DNA of 21,440 nt from Hyphomonadaceae bacterium UBA1001 (GCA_002291875.1 DBAV01000089.1:1-21440); one strand, 5' to 3'; positions 8,119-15,866 are shown, counted from the stretch's first letter. The notes: generated from the sequence alone by a model not told the origin. Made by a program: numbers and translations.

Positions 8119-8625
8119 ATGCCGCCGTCTCCTCCCGCCGCCGAACTCGACGGCATCGACGCCCGAATCCTCGACATCATCCAGCGCGACGCCGCGCTTT
8201 CGGTGGCTGAAATCGCCGACAAGGTGGGACTGTCATCCAGTCCGGCCTGGCGGCGCATCAAGCGGCTCGAGGAACAGGGCTATATCGTCGGCCGCGTGAC
8301 CCTTCTGGACAATGCGCGCCTGGGGCTCGGCTTTGAGGTGATGGCCTCGATCAAGCTGGCCATGCCCTCGCGCGAGAACCTGGCCGCCTTCGAGGAGGCG
8401 GTCCAGCAATGGCCGGAAGTGGTGGACTGCTGCACGGTGACGGGCGCCGTCGACTATATGATCCGCATCGTCACGCGGGACATGCACGCCTATGACGATT
8501 TCCTGCGCGACCGGCTGTTGGCACTGGGCCTGGTTTCTGACGTGCAGTCGCGCATCGTGGTCCGCATTGCCAAGCGCTCGACCGCCGCACCGCTGTCGCT
8601 GGTCACCACCCATCTGCGGCCCTGA
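8119..8625 (+). CDS. Lrp/AsnC-family transcriptional regulator
   Basis: A 168-residue protein with a winged helix-turn-helix (LDGIDARILDIIQRDAALS, AEIADKVGLSSSPAWRRIKRLEEQGYI; about residues 9-57) and an AsnC/RAM ligand-sensing domain (about 70-155) with VVDCCTVTGAVDYMIRI and the dimer strands characteristic of the family. Such proteins form octamers that sense amino acids or their keto acids. The ATG at 8119 is preceded by AAGGGA at 8104-8109. The open frame extends far upstream, but that is the shadow of the ior gene. It is transcribed away from ior, with a shared 195-bp control region holding a 37-bp palindrome. By analogy with such pairs it probably controls ior and itself; the effector may be an aromatic amino acid or aryl-pyruvate. 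Sequence alone does not say whether it represses or activates. Confidence 0.93.
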   Translation: MPPSPPAAELDGIDARILDIIQRDAALSVAEIADKVGLSSSPAWRRIKRLEEQGYIVGRVTLLDNARLGLGFEVMASIKLAMPSRENLAAFEEAVQQWPEVVDCCTVTGAVDYMIRIVTRDMHAYDDFLRDRLLALGLVSDVQSRIVVRIAKRSTAAPLSLVTTHLRP

Positions 8626-8647
8626 CATTGCCGCGAAAATGCGAAAA

Positions 8648-8671
8648 GGGGCACACCCTCCGGTGTGCCCC
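8648..8671. terminator. Bidirectional intrinsic-type terminator hairpin
   Basis: A perfect 10-bp stem (GGGGCACACC / GGTGTGCCCC) with a CTCC loop lies 22 nt after the lrp stop. Read leftward it is followed by TTTTCGCATTTT, so it also suits the transcript arriving from hisG, whose stop is about 170 nt to the right. Read rightward there is no U tract. Confidence 0.7.
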
Positions 8672-8838
8672 TCCGCGCCAAGGGCGTCTCCTCCCCGAAA
8701 CGCCGTCCCCGGATCCTCTGGCGGGATCCATCAGGTGGTCACGCTGCTCTGACCGACACGCATGGCCTTGTCAATCGCCTGCAATCCCTTGCACTGCAAA
8801 GGAAAAATGGGTGTGCACATGCACTGGTGGGCGGTGCG

Positions 8839-9732
8839 TTACCGGCGATCCAGCGCAGCGGCAAGTGCATCCCAACGCGGCTCTCTGGCCTCGAACAGGA
8901 AGTCCGTCCGTCCGATCGATACGGCCCCTGTGGCCGCACCCGTGCCTGACAGTGCCCGCGCGCGCGCACTTTCCGCGGTAACCCACACCGCTTCGCGACC
9001 GGTATCGACAAGGCGGGTGTCACGGGCCCTCGCACGCGCTTCCAGCGTCCGCACGAATGCTTCTGCCGTGACCCTCAGCCCGTCTGTCCAGCCTGCCCCC
9101 AGCGCCGCGGCCAGCTGCGCCTCGCTGCGTACGATCAGGCCGTCGGCAAGGGTCTTCAGCCGGTTCGCCCGAAGCGTGGCGCCGGTTGTGGTGATGTCGA
9201 CGATCACGTCGGCCAGCCCTGCCCCCGGTGCAGCCTCGGTTGCGCCCAGCGACTCGATGACCCGAAAGGCCTCAACGCCATTGGCGTCGAAAAAGTCGCG
9301 CGTCAGACGCTGGTACTTGGTGGCAACCCGCAGCCGCCGGCCCGCGCCCGCCAGCGTCCTTGCCGCCACATCCGCAAGGTCGGCCATGGTCCCCACGTCG
9401 ATCCAGCCGTCCGGCACGGCCACCACCATGTCCGCCCGGCCAAAGCCCAGCCCCCGCACGGCGTGCACCGGGCCATCCGGCAGCCCGCCATCCTCGCGCA
9501 GCAGGTCCGCCCCGGTCACCCCGAGGTGCACCTCGCCCGCGATCAGGGCGCGCGAAATGTCTCCTGCCGACATCAGGCGGACATCCACGCCCTCCAAGCC
9601 CTCGAGGCGTGCGACATAGCCCCGCTCGCCCCCCTCCTGGCGAACGGCAAAGCCCGCATCCGCCAGCCAGGTTTCAACCTGTTCCTTGAGGCGGCCCTTG
9701 GAAGGGATCGCCAGAGACAGAAGCCCGTTCAT
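8839..9732 (-). CDS. hisG: ATP phosphoribosyltransferase catalytic subunit
   Basis: First enzyme of histidine synthesis: ATP plus PRPP gives phosphoribosyl-ATP. The start is the ATG at 9732, which overlaps the hisZ stop as ATGA; the open frame further upstream is a shadow of hisZ. The protein has 297 residues. It opens LSLAIPSKGRL, has VHLGVTGADLLRE, a KYQRLTRDFF block and the PRPP-binding loop near DVIVDITTTGATL. The short HisG form that works with HisZ is usually about 200-235 residues, so roughly 65-70 C-terminal residues are extra (from about EARARARDTRLV). Whether this tail is a divergent regulatory domain, as in long HisG, is unclear. It is the last gene of the hisS-hisZ-hisG unit. Transcription probably ends at the hairpin at 8648-8671, leaving a 3' UTR of about 170 nt. 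Confidence 0.93.
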   Translation of the reverse strand: MNGLLSLAIPSKGRLKEQVETWLADAGFAVRQEGGERGYVARLEGLEGVDVRLMSAGDISRALIAGEVHLGVTGADLLREDGGLPDGPVHAVRGLGFGRADMVVAVPDGWIDVGTMADLADVAARTLAGAGRRLRVATKYQRLTRDFFDANGVEAFRVIESLGATEAAPGAGLADVIVDITTTGATLRANRLKTLADGLIVRSEAQLAAALGAGWTDGLRVTAEAFVRTLEARARARDTRLVDTGREAVWVTAESARARALSGTGAATGAVSIGRTDFLFEAREPRWDALAAALDRR

Positions 9733-10886
9733 TGCCCTGCCCCCCGCCTGTCGCCCCCTGACGCGCGCAGCACCCGCGCCGGGCGCAGCGCCGCGCCCGC
9801 CGCGCGGACCTCGACCCTGCCCCGGCTGAGGCGCCCCACCAGCGAATCCGTACGTCCGCCACCACCCAGCAGCGTGCGTGGCCCCGACGCAACGTCCAGC
9901 CATGGTGCATGCACCTCGAACACCATGCCGTCATAGTATTCCAGCGGGCGCGCCAGACCCGCCCTGAACCTTGCCGGCCGCCCCTCCAGCGCAACCAGGC
10001 GGCGCATCCATCCCGCCGCGCCTGTCGAGAGATCGACCCCATGATGCCCGGCCAGTTCGACTGCACGTTCGATGGCGGCGCGGGCGTCCCCGTCTATGCT
10101 GGTCCAGGCGCGCACGCCTTGCGCCTGCGCCTGAGTCAATGCGGGCGCCCCGTCACGCTGCGCCCTGGCCAGAAGGCGATCGAGGATCTGCTCGGCGGTA
10201 CGTCCGGCCAAAAGGCCGTGTCCCGCCGCAATGCGCTCCTCGACGAGGGCCAGTGCATCCGCGCGCGGCAACCCGACCAGAGTGCGGGTGAAGATGTCCG
10301 AAGCGGGTGGTGCGCGCAGCGCGCGTACAAGGGCCGCCTCCACCCCGCCCGGACGCGCCCCCGCAAGGGTCAGCCTGCGTGCCTCGAACGGTTCAATCCC
10401 CAGCCCCTCGAAAAAGCTCAGCGACAGGCCGATGTCGCCCACAACCAGTGCGGCGTCGCGCACCCCGCATTGCTCGAGTGCGGCCATGGTCCGGGCCAGC
10501 AGCAGGGCATCCTCGGCTACCGCGTCGGACGCGCCGTACGACTCCATCCCAACCTGGAGGAATTCAGGCTCTCCGCCATGCCCGGGCGGCTGCTGGCGAA
10601 AGGCCAGACCGGCATAGCAGAGCCGCTCGCATTCGCCTGCAAGAGGGCCGCACAGATGCTCGAGCGCCGCCGGAATGGTCAGATCGGGGCGCAATACCCA
10701 CTCGCTGCCATCCACGGCATTGGTGAAGAAGGCACGGCGCGTCAGCTCCTCGCCGATCAGTTCGGCGAAAACGCGCGCCGGCTGCAATACCGGCGGATCG
10801 ATCCGCCGTGCCCCTTCGCCCAGGATATCGATCAGGCGCGCCACCACCGGCTGCGTCTGCAAAGCGGGGTCAGCGACGGTGCTCAC
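9729..10886 (-). CDS. hisZ: ATP phosphoribosyltransferase regulatory subunit
   Basis: A 385-residue HisRS paralogue lacking the anticodon-binding domain. It keeps the class II fold signatures in degenerate form: RPDLTIPAALEHL, LCYAGLAFRQQP (in place of a proper motif 2), EFLQVGMESYG, and LEYYDGMVFEVHAP with a GGGGRTDSLVGRL segment. HisZ does not aminoacylate tRNA; it forms a hetero-octamer with HisG and makes it active and histidine-sensitive. The start is a GTG at 10886 overlapping the hisS stop (GTGA), and its own stop overlaps the hisG start (ATGA), so all three proteins are translationally coupled. The adjacent hisS makes the duplication relationship plain. Length and context fit HisZ well; misannotation as a second HisRS is the only real alternative, and the missing C-terminal domain rules that out. 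Confidence 0.93.
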   Translation of the reverse strand: MSTVADPALQTQPVVARLIDILGEGARRIDPPVLQPARVFAELIGEELTRRAFFTNAVDGSEWVLRPDLTIPAALEHLCGPLAGECERLCYAGLAFRQQPPGHGGEPEFLQVGMESYGASDAVAEDALLLARTMAALEQCGVRDAALVVGDIGLSLSFFEGLGIEPFEARRLTLAGARPGGVEAALVRALRAPPASDIFTRTLVGLPRADALALVEERIAAGHGLLAGRTAEQILDRLLARAQRDGAPALTQAQAQGVRAWTSIDGDARAAIERAVELAGHHGVDLSTGAAGWMRRLVALEGRPARFRAGLARPLEYYDGMVFEVHAPWLDVASGPRTLLGGGGRTDSLVGRLSRGRVEVRAAGAALRPARVLRASGGDRRGAGQ

Positions 10887-12355
10887 GCCCCCTGCTCCGC
10901 TGCTGCCAGCACCGTGCGCACGGCGTCGACCAGCGCGTTGCGCGAAACCTCGTTTTGGGCCGGCCGCGACTGTCGCCAGGCGGCATTTTCCTCGATCCCG
11001 GTGGCCAGCCGCGCACCCAGGGCCAGGTCCTTGACCGTCACCACGCCGCGCGCGCGTTCGTCCGACCCCTCGATGACCACGGCCGGAGCGCCCCGCCGGT
11101 CCGCGTATTTCATCTGCGCCTTCATCCCCGAGGCCCCCAGATAGACCTCGGCGGCGATGCCCGCCGCGCGCAGTTCGGCCGCCATCGCGAAATAGCCGGC
11201 CATGGCATCGCGATCCATGGCCAGGACGACAACCGGCCCCTGCGCCACCCCTCGGGCGCGCGCACGGGTTTCCAGTGCCGCCAGAAGCCGCGAGACACCG
11301 ACCGAAAAGCCCGTCGCCGGTACCGTTTCGCCGCGAAAGCGCGACACCAGGTCATCATAGCGCCCGCCGCCCCCCACCGAGCCGAACCGCGCAACATCGC
11401 CGCCCTCCTCGGGCCGCCCGACGAGTTCGGCCTCGAAAACCGGGCCGGTATAGTATTCAAGGCCGCGTACCACGGTGGTATCGAACCGCGCGCGGTCTTC
11501 GCCGATCCCCAGCGCACCCAGGATGGCGTCGATCACCGCCAGTTCTTCGAGCCCCTGACGGCCCGCCTCGCTGGCGGCCACCAGGGGGGCCAGGGCATCG
11601 AGCGTCTGCCTGCGCGTTCCCCCGGTGACGGCCACGAAGCGCACCAGTCGTTGGATCTGCGCCGGCGTCAGCCCGGCACCCTTGGTAAAGTCGCCGGACT
11701 CGTCGCGTCGTCCCTCGCCCAGCAGGCGCTCCACCCCCTCGACACCCAGCCGGTCCAGCTTGTCGATGGCCCGCAGCGCCACCAGACGCTGGCCCCCGTC
11801 GACTCCGCCCGCCGTCATTACCCCGTCCAGCAGACGGCGGGTATTGACCTTCAGAACCACCTCACCGGGTGCCAACCCGGCGGCCTCATAGGCCGCAAGG
11901 GCCAGCGCCACCATCTCGGCGTCGGCGGCGGGCCCGGGCGCGCCCACCGTGTCCGCGTCGCACTGGGTGAATTGGCGGAACCGCCCCGGCCCGGGCTTTT
12001 CATTGCGCCACACCGGCCCCGCCGCCCAACGCCGATAGGGGCGCGGCAGCGTGTCGGGATTCTCGGCGACAAAGCGGGCCAGTGGCGCGGTCAGGTCATA
12101 CCTCAGTGCCATCCACTGGCCGTCATCGTCCTGCAGCGCAAAGACGCCCTCATTGGGCCGGTCGGCATCGGGCAGGAACTTGCCCAGCGCGTCTGCATAT
12201 TCAAATGCCGGCGTTTCCAGCGGCTCGAACCCCCATGCCTCATAGACCGCGGCGATGCGCCCGATCAGGGCGCGTTCGGCACGCGGCACCTCGGCGCATC
12301 GGTCGGGAAAACCGCGCGGCGCGCGCGGGACGGGACGTTCGGCAATACTGGACAT
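10883..12355 (-). CDS. hisS: Histidine-tRNA ligase, alphaproteobacterial type
   Basis: A class II synthetase that charges tRNA-His in the cytoplasm. From the ATG at 12355 the protein has 490 residues, long compared with the roughly 420 of E. coli HisRS. Motif 1 region is PRGFPDRCAEVPRAE, motif 2 is VWRNEKPGPGRFRQFTQ, histidine-specific motifs are RGLEYYTGPVFEAEL and SVGGGGRYDDLV, and motif 3 is TGFSVGVSRLLAAL. The anticodon-binding domain follows (VVVLAMDRDAMAGYF to LVDAVRTVL). Motif 2 has RNEKPGPGR where most bacteria have a RHERPQ-like loop; this is a known trait of the alphaproteobacterial HisRS. A GTG nine codons upstream (12382) is an alternative start, but neither candidate has a good ribosome site. 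It heads the hisS-hisZ-hisG unit. Confidence 0.93.
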   Translation of the reverse strand: MSSIAERPVPRAPRGFPDRCAEVPRAERALIGRIAAVYEAWGFEPLETPAFEYADALGKFLPDADRPNEGVFALQDDDGQWMALRYDLTAPLARFVAENPDTLPRPYRRWAAGPVWRNEKPGPGRFRQFTQCDADTVGAPGPAADAEMVALALAAYEAAGLAPGEVVLKVNTRRLLDGVMTAGGVDGGQRLVALRAIDKLDRLGVEGVERLLGEGRRDESGDFTKGAGLTPAQIQRLVRFVAVTGGTRRQTLDALAPLVAASEAGRQGLEELAVIDAILGALGIGEDRARFDTTVVRGLEYYTGPVFEAELVGRPEEGGDVARFGSVGGGGRYDDLVSRFRGETVPATGFSVGVSRLLAALETRARARGVAQGPVVVLAMDRDAMAGYFAMAAELRAAGIAAEVYLGASGMKAQMKYADRRGAPAVVIEGSDERARGVVTVKDLALGARLATGIEENAAWRQSRPAQNEVSRNALVDAVRTVLAAAEQGA

Positions 12356-12424
12356 GGGGATGCTGACCGGAGGCAAAGGCACGCCCGGACCGGGACATGC
12401 GAGGGGGCGAGGATCGTTGCGCGC

Positions 12425-12453
12425 GCTCTAGCCAAGCGCACGCCCGCGTGCAA
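12425..12453 (-). promoter_or_regulatory. Promoter of hisS-hisZ-hisG
   Basis: On the coding strand TTGCACG (12453-12447), a 14-nt spacer and GCTAGAGC (12432-12425) match the Caulobacter-type housekeeping promoter (TTGACGS-N10-14-GCTANAWC) closely. Transcription would begin near 12418, giving a leader of about 60 nt. I see no riboswitch or histidine-rich leader peptide in it. Confidence 0.55.
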
Positions 12454-12484
12454 ACCGCGCAAGGGCGCGCGGCGGGCGGGCCGT

Positions 12485-13642
12485 TCAGGCGGCGCGGAGG
12501 ACGACGAAATCCACCAGCGCCGCCAGCGCGTGTCGCCAGGCATTGTCGGGTGCGTGGACCAGCCGAGAGCGCGCGGCCTCGCAATGGTCGCGGGCCGCCG
12601 CCAGGGTCGCCTCGATCGCACGGGTGCGCATCATCAGGGCCTGCGCCCGCGGCAGGTCGCCCTCGGTCTGGCTGGAAGGGTCGCTCATCACACGCTGCCA
12701 GAACGCCTGTTCCTCGGGCGTGCCGGCTGCCTCGCGGGCGTGGATGACCGGCAAGGTGACCTTGCCCTCGCGAAAGTCGTCGCCGACATTCTTGCCCAGG
12801 GTGGCGGTGCGTCCGCCATAATCCAGCGCGTCATCGACCAATTGAAAGGCCAGGCCCAGATCGCGCCCATAGCCTTCCATCGCGCGCTCGGCCGCGCCTG
12901 CCTGGCCAGCCGCCAGCGCGCCCGCGCGCGCCGAGGCAGCGAACAGCGCTGCGGTCTTGGCGCCGATGATGCTCATATAGCGTTCGCGGGTGACCGAGGC
13001 GTCATTGGCGGCCGCCAGCTGCATGACCTCGCCTTCGGCGATCACCGAAGAGGCCTTGGCCAGGACGTCGAGCACGCTCACCGAGCCGGTTTCGACCATC
13101 AGGTTGAAGCTGCGCGCGAACAGGAAATCGCCGACCAGGATCGACGCCTTGTCACCCCAGACATGGTTGGCCGTCCGTCGGCCGCGGCGCAGCCCCGAGC
13201 GGTCGACCACATCGTCGTGCAGAAGGGTAGCCGAGTGGATGAACTCGACCGCAGCTGCCAGCTTGAGGGCGTTTTCTCCTCCGCCGCCGAACATGCGCGC
13301 GACCGCCAGCGTCAGCATCGGACGCAGGCGCTTGCCCCCGGCTGCAATCAGATATCCCGCCAGGTTGGGGATCAGCCCGACCGTCGAATCCATGCGCTCG
13401 TGGATCAGCCGATCCACCGCCGACAGATCCTCTGCCAGCAACGAGGCCAACCGCTCGACCGCCTCGCGCGCGGCCTGCACAGCTGCGCCGTCCGATGCGC
13501 CGCCTGGGCCCTCGGCCATCGACGGGCCCGACGCCGCACCATTGAGCGGGCCAGGCATCGGCCCCGTCATTGCCCCGGTCACGGGACCGCCCGGCGCAGC
13601 GGCACGCGCCGGATTGGAATTGGCCGTGACGGTCTGGGTCAA
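12485..13642 (-). CDS. ispB: Long-chain polyprenyl diphosphate synthase (octaprenyl/decaprenyl type)
   Basis: An all-helical trans-prenyltransferase that extends FPP with IPP to make the ubiquinone side chain. The first aspartate-rich motif is DDVVD (residues 143-147, within LLHDDVVDRSGLRRGRRTAN) and the second is DDALD (270-274), with GGKRLRP (102-108) and GDFLFARSF upstream of the usual helices. Chain length (C40 or C50) cannot be read off. The frame starts at a TTG (13642) with GGAG at 13651-13654, 8 nt upstream; the first 41 residues are a Pro/Gly/Ala/Met-rich extension not seen in typical 320-340-residue homologues. Internal ATGs at 13558 and 13519 are alternatives but lack ribosome sites. 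From 13519 the protein would have 344 residues. It is divergent from the M48 protease gene and lies about 130 bp upstream of hisS. Confidence 0.92.
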   Translation of the reverse strand: MTQTVTANSNPARAAAPGGPVTGAMTGPMPGPLNGAASGPSMAEGPGGASDGAAVQAAREAVERLASLLAEDLSAVDRLIHERMDSTVGLIPNLAGYLIAAGGKRLRPMLTLAVARMFGGGGENALKLAAAVEFIHSATLLHDDVVDRSGLRRGRRTANHVWGDKASILVGDFLFARSFNLMVETGSVSVLDVLAKASSVIAEGEVMQLAAANDASVTRERYMSIIGAKTAALFAASARAGALAAGQAGAAERAMEGYGRDLGLAFQLVDDALDYGGRTATLGKNVGDDFREGKVTLPVIHAREAAGTPEEQAFWQRVMSDPSSQTEGDLPRAQALMMRTRAIEATLAAARDHCEAARSRLVHAPDNAWRHALAALVDFVVLRAA

Positions 13643-13992
13643 GACGAAGGCTCCGCGCTCGGATCAGCGCGCCGGGCGGAATGCCGGCGGGCGCGACATT
13701 GGTGCGCAGACCCCGGCGGGTCAACCGCATGTGCGCCTATGTCGCTGAATCCCCTGCCCGGAAAGGGGGGTGTCAGGCGCAGTGTCTGGGCGTCGGTGCA
13801 CGCGCGGTGGCCGCGGATCGCTTCGGGAACGTCCCCGCATGTCCCGGCGTTGGCGCGCGGGGCCATCTCGCCCGTTGCGCGGCTGCGTTCATCACGCGTT
13901 GGGTCGGCATGGGCGAAGGGACGGGGGATTTGACTTGACCCGATGTCCTTCCCCGCCTCTGACTAGCACGGGCATCGGCAGGGAGCTGGACC
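13643..13992. other. Divergent intergenic region between ispB and the M48 gene
   Basis: 350 bp with no credible gene. Leftward, a candidate ispB promoter is TTGACC (13724-13719), 17 nt, CAATGT (13701-13696), about 55 nt upstream of the TTG start. Rightward, TTGACT/TTGACC overlap at 13930-13940, but no convincing -10 follows at a usual distance before the M48 start. The middle of the region shows nothing I recognise. Confidence 0.4.
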
Positions 13993-14808
13993 ATGTGCGA
14001 GATCGAAGTCGAAACCCGCGGGCGGGTGCGAATGTCACGGCGAGCGCTGGTCGCGGGCCTCGCGGCTGGCAGTGTGGTGCCGCTGATGCCGCTGGCCGGA
14101 TGCACCACCAACGAACTCACCGGTCGCTCGCAGCTGGCCTTCATCTCCGACGCCCAGCTGGCCCAGATGTCGGCATCGGCTTGGCAGCAGGTCAACGCGC
14201 AGGAACGCCGGTCGACCAATCCGGCGATGAATGCGCGCCTGCGTTCGGTCGGTGACCGCATCACCGAGGCGGCCGGGCGCGGCAACCAGCCCTGGGAGTT
14301 CGTGGTCTTCGACAACCCCGAAAAGAACGCCTTCGTCCTGCCCGGCGGCAAGGTCGGCTATTTTTCGGGCCTGATGGCCATTTCCGAACGCGATGACCAC
14401 GTCGCCACGGTGCTCGGCCACGAGGTTGCGCACGTGACCGCACGCCATGCTTCCGAACGCGCCAGCCAGGGCATGCTGGCCCAGCTCGCCGCCGCCGGCG
14501 GGCAGATCGCCATCGCCCAGTCCGACATCGGTTTCCAGCGCGAGGCGGCGGCCATTCTGGGTCTGGGCATCCAGTTCGGGATCCTGATGCCCTATTCGCG
14601 CCTGCAGGAACTCGAAGCCGATCGCATCGGTGTCGATTACATGCACACGGCGGGCTATGACGTGCGCGAGGCGGTCCGGTTCTGGGAGCGGATGAATGCC
14701 GGGGGCGGGCGGCGTCCGCCCGAATTCCTCTCGACCCACCCCGATCCGGTGACGCGGATGGCCGACCTGCGGGCCTACATCAACAATCGAGGCTATGCAC
14801 GCCTGTGA
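13993..14808 (+). CDS. M48-family zinc metalloprotease, lipoprotein
   Basis: A 271-residue protein with an N-terminal export signal: twin Arg (MSRRALVAG, residues 14-22), a hydrophobic stretch and the lipobox LAGC with lipidated Cys at 37. It should be anchored in the outer or inner membrane facing the periplasm. The protease domain has HEVAHVTARH (zinc ligands H143 and H147, catalytic E144) and the third ligand E208 in LEADRIG, followed by STHPDPVTRMADL, the usual end of this BepA/LoiP-like group. These enzymes degrade or help fold outer-membrane proteins. The ATG at 13993 has AGGGAG at 13980-13985, 7 nt upstream; an ATG at 14032 (MSRRALV) would remove a charged 13-residue leader and is a reasonable alternative. 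There are no TPR repeats, unlike BepA. It is the last core gene before the tRNA-Ser island. Confidence 0.92.
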   Translation: MCEIEVETRGRVRMSRRALVAGLAAGSVVPLMPLAGCTTNELTGRSQLAFISDAQLAQMSASAWQQVNAQERRSTNPAMNARLRSVGDRITEAAGRGNQPWEFVVFDNPEKNAFVLPGGKVGYFSGLMAISERDDHVATVLGHEVAHVTARHASERASQGMLAQLAAAGGQIAIAQSDIGFQREAAAILGLGIQFGILMPYSRLQELEADRIGVDYMHTAGYDVREAVRFWERMNAGGGRRPPEFLSTHPDPVTRMADLRAYINNRGYARL

Positions 14809-15011
14809 TCGCGCGCGCTGGGCATGGCGCGGATGGTCGTCGGGGGTGACGCCACCCATCGCTGTCGCGGCGCAATGGCATCGCCACCAGCGACCGCAGC
14901 TCACGGATCGCCCGCCACGACAGCCGCCACCGGAACGAACGCGCAATCCTCGGTAGCGGCGCACCGGCGCACCGGCCGCCCCGCCGCGGCCAGTGGGATG
15001 CACGATCCGCC

Positions 15012-15040
15012 TTGCTTCCGCGCCCCGCCTGCGCTAACCG
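15012..15040 (+). promoter_or_regulatory. Promoter of tRNA-Ser
   Basis: TTGCTTC (15012-15018), a 14-nt spacer, then GCTAACCG (15033-15040), again the Caulobacter-like arrangement. Transcription would start near 15047, a few bases before the mature tRNA 5' end at 15051. Confidence 0.5.
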
Positions 15041-15050
15041 CGCGCCTCCC

Positions 15051-15140
15051 GGAGAGGTGGCTGAGCGGCTGAAAGCACCGCACTCGAAATGCGGCATACG
15101 GGCAACTGTATCGGGGGTTCGAATCCCCCCCTCTCCGCCA
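15051..15140 (+). tRNA. tRNA-Ser (anticodon CGA)
   Basis: A class II tRNA of 90 nt including an encoded CCA. The acceptor stem is GGAGAGG / CCTCTCC with discriminator G. The D arm contains TGGCTGAGCGGCTGAAAG. The anticodon stem-loop is CCGCA-CTCGAAA-TGCGG, anticodon CGA (reads UCG). The variable arm is long (about ATACGGGCAACTGTAT), and the T arm holds GGTTCGAATCC. The encoded discriminator and anticodon identify serine clearly. The 3' end is a classic integration site, and integrase-related sequence follows directly. Confidence 0.97.
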
Positions 15141-15375
15141 CGAAACTGTGCCCATCTGTTTCTGCGTGTTTCCGAAGCCGGTAGAAGTCGTTGTTCTGCA
15201 AGGCTTTTCCGGCGGCAAACGTTTCGCGGGGTTCGCGGGCGTTTCTCGCTGTCCGCACGGCGAGTGTGGGACAAAATGTGGGACAGGTTCGATGGGGCCT
15301 GGTTGACCCCGGGGTGGGTCACGCTAGGGTCGGGGCGCGGTCCCAAAATGTGACGGAAGGCTGCACGGACCCGTC
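15141..15375 (+). other. Attachment-arm region between tRNA-Ser and the integrase stump
   Basis: No gene. It holds two direct copies of TGTGGGACA (15265-15273 and 15277-15285, period 12) of the kind seen next to tyrosine-integrase genes, plausible arm-type binding sites. A Caulobacter-like promoter for the integrase is TTGACCC (15303-15309), 13 nt, GCTAGGGT (15323-15330). No second copy of the tRNA 3' end was found in the window, so the far attachment site is either lost or outside. Confidence 0.5.
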
Positions 15376-15561
15376 ATGGCGCTCAACCGGCTCTCCGCCA
15401 CCACCGTCGCCGGCCGGCTGGCCCCGGGGCGGCACCCGGATGGCGGGGGGTTGATGCTGTTCGTGCGCCCGGGTGGTTCGCGCCAGTCGGTGCTGCGGCG
15501 CCTGCCGTCAATACCTTGCCCGACCTTTGGCGCACTGGACACCGAGGTCCACGCTGCCTAG
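15376..15561 (+). pseudogene. Tyrosine integrase N-terminal fragment
   Basis: The frame begins MALNRLSATTVAGRL, continues with GRHPDGGGLMLFVRPGGSRQ, and stops after 61 residues. The first 42 or so residues match the DUF4102/arm-binding N-terminal domain of P4-type tyrosine integrases, in which the DGGGLYL...G.k.W strand pattern is diagnostic. The rest is unrelated, and the whole core-binding and catalytic domain with the Arg-His-Arg-Tyr residues is missing. Its position just 3' of tRNA-Ser and its direction are those of an element integrated at that tRNA. The event that removed the gene body lies near 15500. The fragment cannot catalyse recombination, so the island is immobile unless an integrase acts in trans. 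Confidence 0.7.
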
Positions 15562-15781
15562 GCGCCGACCATTCGCAATCCGCGCCATCACGCTCGCGCT
15601 GACCAGATATCCGCCTTTTCCAGTGCCCGCGTGCTTGCTGGAAGGCCGTCCTCAGAGCCCGCGCAGGCCCGACCTTATCCTTCCGACCTCCAGTTCTTTA
15701 CACCCAGTGTTCAGACCCAGAAAAAATAACCTGCCACGCGATGCGCGATCACATTGAAGAGCAAGGCTGTAACGATGGAGT

Positions 15782-15816
15782 AAAAAAAAACCGAAGTGCC
15801 GATATGCCCGGGACTT
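15782..15816 (-). terminator. Intrinsic terminator, leftward
   Basis: On the minus strand AAGT-C-CCGG / TCGG-C-ACTT (one mismatch, loop GCATA) is followed after CGG by nine T. It would end transcripts coming from the vapBC side, about 345 nt beyond the vapC stop, or an unrecognised small RNA. Confidence 0.55.
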
Positions 15817-15844
15817 CATGACCGCCAAGGCCGAAACGGTTCAA

Positions 15845-15866
15845 CGGCAAGCCCTGCCGGTTTTTT
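15845..15866 (+). terminator. Intrinsic terminator, rightward
   Basis: CGGCA (15845-15849), loop, TGCCG (15855-15859), then G and six T (15861-15866). The stem is short, but the U tract is good. It would end rightward transcription from the integrase side. Confidence 0.5.

Noticed and set aside
9729..10886. Second histidine-tRNA ligase
   Set aside because: It lacks the anticodon-binding domain and a proper motif 2 and is coupled to hisG, so it is HisZ.
12356..12424. Histidine leader peptide or riboswitch before hisS
   Set aside because: No His-codon run and no convincing alternative stem structure in the short leader.
10808..13933. Very long (1041-codon) rightward open frame
   Set aside because: It lies antisense to hisS and ispB and has the His/Arg/Gln-rich composition expected of a GC-rich shadow frame.
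15265..15285. Two TGTGGGACA copies as a possible CRISPR remnant
   Set aside because: Repeat and spacer are far too short, there are only two units and no cas gene; integrase arm sites fit better.
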